Below, piece after piece: positions 6,756 through 12,479 of a DNA stretch of 12,479 nucleotides. The notes beneath the pieces were generated by a model. The model was not told the DNA's origin, did not search any database, and saw only the letters and a list, made by a program, of their open reading frames with translations. The stretch spans positions 1 through 12,479 of the forward strand of contig DJWH01000065.1 of NCBI GenBank assembly GCA_002441525.1, given 5' to 3'. Every line of letters begins with the position of its first letter. Within the stretch, counting starts at the first letter, position 1. The position numbers and the translations under genes were made by a program. This DNA is from Acholeplasmataceae bacterium UBA6235. GTDB taxonomy: Bacteria > Bacillota_I > Bacilli_A > Acholeplasmatales > UBA5453.

Positions 6756-6772
6756 AGGATTTTTTATTTTTT
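6738..6772 (+). terminator. attenuator terminator before aroF
   Basis: A perfect 9-bp stem ATCCTTAGG/CCTAAGGAT (6738-6746 with 6752-6760) with a 5-base loop is followed by TTTTT-A-TTTTTT (6761-6772). It sits in the leader immediately before the aroF ribosome-binding site (AAAGGAG, 6773-6779). It does not follow any complete full-length gene, so a regulatory (attenuator) role is the natural reading. Confidence 0.85.
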
Positions 6773-6788
6773 AAAGGAGAGAACAACC

Positions 6789-7811
6789 ATGATTGTACAA
6801 ATGAAACCCCAAGCAACAAAAGAGCAGTTTAAACGTATTTCTGATTTTTTAGTATCCAAAGGCTTTGGTATTAAGGATGCGTCTTCAGACACGAATATAG
6901 TGTTTGGGATCATTGGGGATACCAAAAGTTTAAACCCAACTGACTTAGAAGCATTTGAAGGGGTCTTCCAAGTCACACGAGTTTCGACCCCTTATAAATT
7001 GGCTAGCCGATCATTTAAGAGAGAAGACACCATCATCAAAGTTAGAGAAAACATATTTATTGGTGGTGATCAATTTGTCGTCATGGCAGGACCATGTTCA
7101 ATAGAGTCTTTTGAAAACACCGATGAAATTGCAAAAGCGGTCAAAGCATCCGGTGCCACCATTTTGCGTGGTGGAGCATTCAAGCCTAGAACCAGTCCAT
7201 ATGCTTTCCAAGGGATGGGACTTGAAGGTTTAAAAATCATGCGTGAAGTAGCCGATAAATATGACTTAGCGGTTGTCTCTGAAATCATGAGTGAAGATAT
7301 GATTGAAGCATTTGAACCATATGTCGATATTTACCAACTTGGTGCACGCAACATGCAAAACTTCCACCTGCTAAAACAACTAGGTGCGAGAACCAAAAAA
7401 CCAATTCTATTGAAACGTGGTCTATCAGCAACCATCGAAGAATGGTTAATGAGTGCGGAATACATCATGGCTTCAGGCAATGAGAATGTCATCTTGTGTG
7501 AACGTGGGATACGCACGTTTGAAAAATACACCCGTAATACACTAGACATCAGTGCTGTACTCGCGATTAAAGAACTATCACATTTACCAGTCATCATTGA
7601 CCCTTCACACGCAGCTGGTAAATACTCCATGATTGAAAAATTATCGATGGCGAGTTACGCAGTAGGTGCGGATGGACTCATTGTTGAAGTACACCCAGAT
7701 CCTGAACACGCCATGAGCGATGGGGCACAATCACTTAAGCTTGAAAAGTTTGACCACATGATGAAAGAACTTAATAAGCTCTCTGATGTCCTCGACAAAA
7801 AAATACAATGA
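6789..7811 (+). CDS. aroF: DAHP synthase, type I-beta with N-terminal regulatory domain
   Basis: A 340-residue 3-deoxy-D-arabino-heptulosonate 7-phosphate synthase, joining phosphoenolpyruvate and erythrose 4-phosphate in the first step of the shikimate pathway. The ATG at 6789 has AAAGGAG 9 bases upstream and gives the family start MIVQMKP; an in-frame ATG at 6675 lies inside the attenuator and abuts its AAAGGA with no spacing. Residues 1-70 form the ferredoxin-like domain that mediates feedback inhibition in Thermotoga maritima DAHPS. The barrel carries GPCS (101-104), KPRTSPY (132-138), LLKRG (207-211), ERGIRTFE (238-245), DPSH (271-274) and VEVHP (299-303). Predicted metal ligands are C103, H274, E300 and D311. 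At the known tyrosine contacts H29 and S31 of the Thermotoga enzyme this protein has K29 and A31. It is the first enzyme gene after the Tyr leader. The stop overlaps tyrA by 4 bases. Confidence 0.95.
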   Translation: MIVQMKPQATKEQFKRISDFLVSKGFGIKDASSDTNIVFGIIGDTKSLNPTDLEAFEGVFQVTRVSTPYKLASRSFKREDTIIKVRENIFIGGDQFVVMAGPCSIESFENTDEIAKAVKASGATILRGGAFKPRTSPYAFQGMGLEGLKIMREVADKYDLAVVSEIMSEDMIEAFEPYVDIYQLGARNMQNFHLLKQLGARTKKPILLKRGLSATIEEWLMSAEYIMASGNENVILCERGIRTFEKYTRNTLDISAVLAIKELSHLPVIIDPSHAAGKYSMIEKLSMASYAVGADGLIVEVHPDPEHAMSDGAQSLKLEKFDHMMKELNKLSDVLDKKIQ

Positions 7812-8626
7812 AAATCTTCATTGCGGGATTAGGCCTCATTGGGGGAAGTTACGCTGAAGGGTTAACCCAAAAAGGGTATGAAGTATATGGGTACAACAGA
7901 ACCAAAGAATCCGAATTGATTGCTATTGAAAGAAGCTATATTAAAGATGCAGGACTAAAATACCTACCACTTTGTGAAGTGGTTATTTTAGGTTTCTATC
8001 CTCAACTCAATGTTACGTTTTTAAATGAACACAAACATTTATTGAAACCTGGTCAAATCATCACGGACGTTGCAGGTACCAAAGTAGAAATGATTCCTCA
8101 GATAGAGGCTATATTACCAAAGGGTGTGTCCTATGTATCTCACCACCCAATGGCTGGTAGAGAAACCAGAGGGATAGAACGAGCGGACTGTAATATGTTC
8201 AAAGGTGCAAACTTCTTGATTACACCTTCTGCACATTCAACTTTAGAAAGTATTGAAGTTATAAAACAACTCGGTAGAGATTTGGCATTTAAGAAAATCA
8301 CCATCATTGATCCTAAACGTCACGATCAACTCATCGGATTCACTTCTCAGTTACCACATGCCATGGCGGTAGCTTTGGTGAATAGTGATGCATATGATGA
8401 GACTTCAAGCTTTACTGGGGATTCATTCCGTGATTTAACCAGAATCGCTATGATCAATGAAGTTTTATGGACAGAGCTCTTTTTTGAGAATAAGACCATA
8501 TTGATTGATGAAATAGAGAAGTTTGAACGTGAGCTAGATAAAATCAAACAAGCACTTAACGATAATGACAAAGTATCTCTAGCAAACTTGTTCATTCAAT
8601 CTACCAAAAAAAGGAGTGGTTTCTAA
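7808..8626 (+). CDS. tyrA: prephenate/arogenate dehydrogenase TyrA
   Basis: A 272-residue cytoplasmic dehydrogenase that oxidatively decarboxylates prephenate (or arogenate) on the way to tyrosine. A Rossmann motif GLGLIGGS (7-14) is followed by GYNRT (28-32); Asn-Arg after the second strand, where NAD-specific enzymes usually have Asp, hints at NADP but does not prove it. DVAGTK (87-92), SHHPMAGRETRGI (111-123, H113) and QLPHAMA (181-187, H184) are the substrate and catalytic motifs of the family. There is no C-terminal ACT domain; the Bacillus enzyme is about 100 residues longer because of it, so direct tyrosine inhibition through ACT is unlikely here. No Shine-Dalgarno site is visible before its ATG, which overlaps the aroF stop (ATGA), so translation probably depends on coupling. 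Its place directly behind the Tyr-controlled leader fits a tyrosine-branch role. Confidence 0.92.
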   Translation: MKIFIAGLGLIGGSYAEGLTQKGYEVYGYNRTKESELIAIERSYIKDAGLKYLPLCEVVILGFYPQLNVTFLNEHKHLLKPGQIITDVAGTKVEMIPQIEAILPKGVSYVSHHPMAGRETRGIERADCNMFKGANFLITPSAHSTLESIEVIKQLGRDLAFKKITIIDPKRHDQLIGFTSQLPHAMAVALVNSDAYDETSSFTGDSFRDLTRIAMINEVLWTELFFENKTILIDEIEKFERELDKIKQALNDNDKVSLANLFIQSTKKRSGF

Positions 8627-9669
8627 TGAGAATACAAATGAGTTTAGAAAAACATTCATATGACATATTATTAGACCACAAAGCGATTTTACAGTTGCCA
8701 TATGAAATTAAAAATATCTATAAAGGACAAAAAGTTTTTATCGTAACAGATGAAAATGTATACAAGTTCTACGCTAATACACTCAAGTCGTTATTGGCAG
8801 AGTTTATCGTCTCATTTGTCGTGGTTGCTCCAGGAGAACAGGCAAAATCATTGGCTATTTATGAATCTGTTATCGATACTTTGATGGAACAAGATATGAA
8901 GCGTTCAGACTTGTTGATTGCATTTGGTGGTGGTGTCATTGGTGATTTGGTGGGTTTCGTAGCCTCTACTATGTATAGAGGTGTACCATACATACAAATT
9001 CCTACCACATTATTAGCACAAGTAGACTCATCGGTTGGCGGGAAAACCGCTATAAATAGCCATAAAGGCAAAAACATGATTGGTACATTTTATCAACCAA
9101 AGCTTGTCATTATCGATCCAGATTTTTTAAGAACATTACCAAATTTTGAATACAAAAATGGGATGGCTGAAGTGATAAAATCAGCTTATATCGGGGATGT
9201 CGTTTTACAAGAGAAATTATTCAAAGGCCAAATAAAAACGCTAGAAATGATTGAAAGAGCGATTTTAGTGAAAAGAAACGTAGTACTCAAAGATGAGTTC
9301 GACTTAAACGAGCGAATGTTTCTAAATTTCGGACATACGTTTGGTCATGCCCTAGAGAAACAAAGTAATTATGAAATCGCACATGGGTTCGCAGTTGCAG
9401 AAGGCATGTTAATGGCAGTCCATATTGGTGAAAAACTAGGTATCACACCTAAACATATTCAAAAAGATTTAAGGATGATTCTTGAAAAATATGACTTAGG
9501 TCTATTGAAATCAGATCCAGTAACATTGATAGACGATGTATTCTATGATAAAAAGAACACACATGGTGAGTTAAAGATGATCTTCATCACTGACATAGGA
9601 AAACCAGTCATTCAACCAGTATCAAAGGAGGCTCTATATGAATGTTATCATTCACAAGCCTCTAAGTGA
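8626..9669 (+). CDS. aroB: 3-dehydroquinate synthase
   Basis: A 347-residue enzyme converting DAHP to 3-dehydroquinate with NAD and a zinc ion, the second shikimate step. The nucleotide-binding stretch GGGVIGDLVGFVASTMYRG (101-119) leads to IPTTLLAQVDSSVGGKTAIN (125-144). GMAEVIK (179-185), NFGHTFGHALE (234-244) and IAHGFAVAEGM (251-261) supply the predicted zinc ligands E182, H237 and H253. Length and motif order are normal for AroB. The ATG shares one base with the tyrA stop (TAATG) and is preceded by AAAGGAGTGG. The last 32 bases overlap aroA in another frame. No truncation or missing catalytic residue is seen. Confidence 0.96.
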   Translation: MRIQMSLEKHSYDILLDHKAILQLPYEIKNIYKGQKVFIVTDENVYKFYANTLKSLLAEFIVSFVVVAPGEQAKSLAIYESVIDTLMEQDMKRSDLLIAFGGGVIGDLVGFVASTMYRGVPYIQIPTTLLAQVDSSVGGKTAINSHKGKNMIGTFYQPKLVIIDPDFLRTLPNFEYKNGMAEVIKSAYIGDVVLQEKLFKGQIKTLEMIERAILVKRNVVLKDEFDLNERMFLNFGHTFGHALEKQSNYEIAHGFAVAEGMLMAVHIGEKLGITPKHIQKDLRMILEKYDLGLLKSDPVTLIDDVFYDKKNTHGELKMIFITDIGKPVIQPVSKEALYECYHSQASK

Positions 9670-10900
9670 AGGCACGCTTGAAGTCGTTCCTAGCAAATCC
9701 ATTACACATCGCGCATTGATTGCAGCCGCGCTTGCAGAAGGAAGAAGTCTCATCAAGAGACCACTTGAATCTGAGGATACTGAAGCAACAATCAATATGC
9801 TTAGAGCGTTGGGTGTTAAGATTGAAAAGACACCTGATGGAATTGTTGTTGAATCCAATGGTATTCAAAAACCAACAGAAATTTTATTTGCAAATGAGTC
9901 TGGTTCTAGTTTAAGATTCTTAGTACCAGTTGCACTATTATCGGAAGCTGAAGTTACCTTTGATGGCAAGTCTGGGCTACGAAAAAGACCCATTTCTGAG
10001 TATTTAACGGTATTTGATCAAATGGGCATCGAATATACCCAATTTGGTGAAAATTTACCCATTAAAATAAAGGGCAAAATGGTACCTGGTGAGTACACAA
10101 TTTCAGGTAACATTTCTAGTCAATTTGTGACTGGTTTGCTATACGCTTTACCCCTACTAAAAAGTGACTCAAAACTGATTCTATCGACACCTCTTGAATC
10201 AAAGGATTATGTCGATATGACGATATCAATCCAAAATCAGTTCGGCGTTAAAATTGAAGAAATTGAAAACGGATATTTTATCAAGGGAAATCAAAAATAT
10301 TGCGAAAAAACGTTTGAAGTATCAGGTGATTTTTCACAAGCTGCATTCCACATTGTTGCAGGAATTTTAGGTGCAAATATCACACTATCCAAAATTGAGC
10401 AAAACACCCAGCAAGCGGACGAAAAAATTCTAAATATTGCAAAAATGATGGGTGCTGACATAATTTATGAAAATGGCACCATTAAGCCAATAACTGGTAT
10501 AACCTATGGTAGAGTGATTGACTTATCACAATGTCCAGATATAGGACCGATAATGGCCGTGCTATGCGCTTTATCGGAAGGCACTTCACATATAATTAAT
10601 GCTTCAAGACTCAGAATAAAGGAATCTGACCGTATTACAGCCATCACAACTGAGCTAAATAAACTCGGTGCGAAGATTAGTGAGACTAAGGATGGCATGA
10701 TTATTGAGGGTGTTAAAAACTTCAAATCAAATATGAACTTATATTCATGGAATGATCATCGTATCGTGATGGCTTTATCAATAGCTGCCATCAAAACTGA
10801 TGGACCTATACGTATCACTGGGGCGGAAGCCATTAACAAATCCTATCCCACTTTTTTCGAAGATTATGTTAAACTGAAAGGGGTAATCTCTTATGAATAA
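9638..10900 (+). CDS. aroA: 5-enolpyruvylshikimate-3-phosphate synthase
   Basis: A 420-residue EPSP synthase, transferring enolpyruvyl from PEP to shikimate 3-phosphate, the sixth shikimate step. The N-terminal substrate-binding motif is PSKSITHRALI (18-28). The PEP-site loop reads ESGSSLRFL (87-95), where E. coli has NAGTAMRPL; G89 matches E. coli G96 and R93 matches R100. Other landmarks are GKSGLRKRPI (110-119), NISSQFVTGLL (158-168), CPDIGPIMA (299-307, catalytic D301), LRIKESDR (325-332, E329), WNDHRIVMAL (371-380) and KSYPTFFEDY (401-410). The ATG at 9638 lies inside aroB, but AAAGGAGG at 9624-9631 with 6-base spacing makes the overlap credible. The stop region overlaps the next gene by 8 bases. 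Confidence 0.96.
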   Translation: MNVIIHKPLSEGTLEVVPSKSITHRALIAAALAEGRSLIKRPLESEDTEATINMLRALGVKIEKTPDGIVVESNGIQKPTEILFANESGSSLRFLVPVALLSEAEVTFDGKSGLRKRPISEYLTVFDQMGIEYTQFGENLPIKIKGKMVPGEYTISGNISSQFVTGLLYALPLLKSDSKLILSTPLESKDYVDMTISIQNQFGVKIEEIENGYFIKGNQKYCEKTFEVSGDFSQAAFHIVAGILGANITLSKIEQNTQQADEKILNIAKMMGADIIYENGTIKPITGITYGRVIDLSQCPDIGPIMAVLCALSEGTSHIINASRLRIKESDRITAITTELNKLGAKISETKDGMIIEGVKNFKSNMNLYSWNDHRIVMALSIAAIKTDGPIRITGAEAINKSYPTFFEDYVKLKGVISYE

Positions 10901-11162
10901 ACTAGAACAAGCACGTATTAAAATAGATGACATTGATCGTCAAATGGCAGAACTGTTTAAGTTGAGAATGCAAACTGTTCAAGATGTATTGTCTTATAAG
11001 AAGGATAATCATCTACCCGTTCTAGATACAAAACGCGAATCATCCATGATTGAGAGAAATGTCAGTCGTTTTGATTCCAAGGAACTTGAACTGTACTATG
11101 TTCAGTTCTTAAAATCTATTCTAGAGATATCACGTAAGTTTCAGGAGGATCATTATGAATAG
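10893..11162 (+). CDS. monofunctional AroQ-class chorismate mutase
   Basis: An 89-residue all-helical chorismate mutase converting chorismate to prephenate. Compared by eye with the E. coli mutase domain, the active-site set is present: R8 (R11), R25 (R28), K36 (K39), D45 (D48), R48 (R51), E49 (E52) and Q84 (Q88). The pattern LEQARIKIDDIDRQM then LFKLRM is the typical first helix. In many bacteria this domain is fused to prephenate dehydratase or to DAHP synthase; here it stands alone, so it probably works as a dimer, as AroQ domains do. AAAGGGG lies about 9 bases upstream, within aroA, and both ends overlap neighbours by 8 bases. Between aroA and aroE it supplies prephenate for TyrA. Confidence 0.92.
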   Translation: MNKLEQARIKIDDIDRQMAELFKLRMQTVQDVLSYKKDNHLPVLDTKRESSMIERNVSRFDSKELELYYVQFLKSILEISRKFQEDHYE

Positions 11163-11946
11163 ATTTGGACTCATTGGTAGAAACATCAGTTATTCATTAT
11201 CAAAGAAAATTCATGAAAGTATCGCTCGCATGAATGGTTATCGTTTAGTATATGACATTTATGATTGTGAAACAGAACTCGATGTGATTGCTAGACTGAA
11301 TCAATTGCGTCAAGGCTCCATCAAAGGACTCAATGTTACCATTCCCTATAAAGAATCTGTCATGAGGTATTGTGATCGTCTCACAGATACTGCAAAAGAA
11401 ATTGGTGCTGTGAATACCTTGTACATGATCGATAATGAGTTGGTTGGTGATAATACGGATTACTATGGTTTCATCAAACTGTTGAATTTATATCATGTTA
11501 ACCCCAAAGGCAAAGTGTCATATATCTTAGGATCTGGTGGCGCTGCTAAAGCCGTGAATTATGCCCTTAAAAGTTTAGGTGCAAAACCAGTGGTGGTCTC
11601 TAGAGATAAAGAACGCATCAAAGACCAATTTCAATTGGTAGCGAATTATGAAGTGTTGGATATTGTACCCCAAATAGACATCATGGTGAACACCACACCC
11701 ATTGGCACGTCACCTAGAGGGGATCAAATGCCAGTATCCAAGTTGATTGCACAAAAGACAGTTGTTGCTATCGACCTAATCTATAATCCCAAAGAAACCG
11801 CACTTATGAAAACCGCTAGTTTCGGTATCGGTGGTGCAACCATGTTGGTTGGACAAGCCATGAAAGCCCAAGCTATTTGGCTTGATCGTGTCATTGATGA
11901 ATCCAAAGAAGCGTTTGACGCGTTGGTAGAGGAGATGCATTCATGA
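11155..11946 (+). CDS. aroE: shikimate dehydrogenase
   Basis: A 263-residue NADP-dependent enzyme reducing 3-dehydroshikimate to shikimate, the fourth pathway step. The substrate pocket motif SYSLSKKIHE (12-21) corresponds to the usual SHSLSPxxHN. GLNVTIPYK (58-66) carries the catalytic Lys66, and GDNTDYYGF (98-106) carries Asp102. GAVNTL (84-89), the dinucleotide loop LGSGGAAKAV (125-134), VSR (148-150, NADP phosphate contact), VNTTPIGT (178-185) and GGATMLVGQA (226-235) complete the family pattern. AGGAGGAT precedes the ATG within the end of the mutase gene. The TGA stop overlaps the aroC start (ATGA). Single-enzyme AroE is seen; no dehydroquinate dehydratase is fused to it. Confidence 0.95.
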   Translation: MNRFGLIGRNISYSLSKKIHESIARMNGYRLVYDIYDCETELDVIARLNQLRQGSIKGLNVTIPYKESVMRYCDRLTDTAKEIGAVNTLYMIDNELVGDNTDYYGFIKLLNLYHVNPKGKVSYILGSGGAAKAVNYALKSLGAKPVVVSRDKERIKDQFQLVANYEVLDIVPQIDIMVNTTPIGTSPRGDQMPVSKLIAQKTVVAIDLIYNPKETALMKTASFGIGGATMLVGQAMKAQAIWLDRVIDESKEAFDALVEEMHS

Positions 11947-12479
11947 ACCATTTCGGTACACTATTTTCAGTAAATATATATGGAGAATCTCATGGTAAGG
12001 CCGTTGGCATTGTCATCGATGGCATGACACCTGGTATTCTTGTGGATGAAGCATTGTTACTATCGGACTTGAATAGAAGAAAAGCAGGTGCGGTTGGAAC
12101 GACCAAACGTATTGAGGCGGATGAACCGAACATTTTATCGGGTGTTTATCGTGGTTACACGACAGGGGCACCCATTCATATTCAATTTCAAAATAAGAAT
12201 ACAAGAAGTGAAGACTATCAAAACCTGTTAAAACAACCGCGTCCAGGTCACGCCGATTTTACCAGTTTTATTAAGTATAAAGGCTATGCTGATCAACGTG
12301 GTGGTGGACATTTCTCCGGCAGACTAACGACAGGCATTGTCGCTGCAGGGTCTTTTGCGAAAATGTTGTTAAAAGCGAACTTTGAATCTAAATTGGTTCA
12401 AGTCGGTGACTTAACAGATATGAACGGTTTGGATGAGTATCTAAAAGAAATCTCCGAAAGTTTTGATTCCGTTGGTGGT
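11943..12479 (+). CDS. aroC: chorismate synthase, 3' end outside window
   Basis: The first 179 codons of chorismate synthase, which uses reduced FMN to eliminate phosphate from EPSP and form chorismate, the last common step. The N-terminus MNHFGTLFSVNIYGESHGKA has the GESHG motif of the FMN/EPSP site (14-18). RPGHADFTSFIKYKG then YADQRGGGHFSGRLT contains the family's central signature in the form found in several Firmicutes, ending HFSGRLT where others have RSSARET. The frame is open to the right edge; the family is about 350-400 residues, so roughly half is missing. GAGGAG is about 7 bases upstream, inside aroE, with a 4-base overlap. The operon probably continues beyond the window. Confidence 0.95.
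   Translation, partial: MNHFGTLFSVNIYGESHGKAVGIVIDGMTPGILVDEALLLSDLNRRKAGAVGTTKRIEADEPNILSGVYRGYTTGAPIHIQFQNKNTRSEDYQNLLKQPRPGHADFTSFIKYKGYADQRGGGHFSGRLTTGIVAAGSFAKMLLKANFESKLVQVGDLTDMNGLDEYLKEISESFDSVGG

Noticed and set aside
6675..6788. N-terminal extension of aroF from an in-frame ATG at 6675
   Set aside because: It lies inside the attenuator hairpin, its AAAGGA abuts the ATG with no spacing, the added residues do not match DAHP synthases, and ATG 6789 has a good ribosome site and the family start.
6567..6788. T-box riboswitch or metabolite riboswitch in the aro leader
   Set aside because: No T-box consensus (AGGGTGGNACCGCG type) or specifier-loop arrangement is visible, and the region is short; a leader peptide with hairpins explains it better.
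12013..12204. Minus-strand open frame inside aroC
   Set aside because: It is antisense to a strongly conserved chorismate synthase, with no ribosome site or recognisable product.

Overview
This window looks like chromosomal DNA from an AT-rich, low-GC Gram-positive-type bacterium. The best guess is a wall-less relative such as Acholeplasma or another Tenericutes/Bacilli lineage. The pointers are strong purine-rich Shine-Dalgarno sites, short spacers, a lipobox-type lipoprotein, a WalJ-RlmH pair, and standard stop codons: TGA ends several genes here, so this is not the Mycoplasma code. The genus assignment is inference from sequence style, not from a marker gene. No mobile element, tRNA, rRNA or CRISPR array is visible.

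Layout. Positions 1-183 hold no supported gene but carry two hairpins; the second is a clear terminator for the minus-strand gene that follows. From 184 to 3000 the minus strand encodes a very large secreted lipoprotein that appears to be built from two tandem PrsA/SurA-like foldase modules. It is divergent from a plus-strand block that fills the rest of the window: walJ (metallo-beta-lactamase fold) overlapping rlmH (ribosome methyltransferase); then, after a terminator and a new promoter, a HAD-family phosphatase-like protein, mscL (mechanosensitive channel) and an unrecognised protein resembling the alpha/alpha toroid of prenyltransferases and terpene cyclases.

From about 6568 to the right edge lies an aromatic amino-acid operon: aroF (DAHP synthase), tyrA (prephenate dehydrogenase), aroB, aroA, a monofunctional chorismate mutase, aroE and aroC (cut by the window end). 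Every junction overlaps by 1 to 32 bases, so the genes are probably one transcript with coupled translation. Together they carry carbon from phosphoenolpyruvate and erythrose 4-phosphate towards chorismate and on to the tyrosine precursor. Dehydroquinate dehydratase, shikimate kinase and prephenate dehydratase are not in the window and may lie downstream.

The most interesting element is the 220-base leader of this operon. It encodes a 15-residue peptide with five consecutive tyrosine codons, followed by a hairpin, alternative pairing segments and a strong terminator just before aroF. It reads as a ribosome-mediated, tyrosine-sensing transcription attenuator. Its pairing segments form a cascade that gives the expected logic: tyrosine shortage favours read-through.
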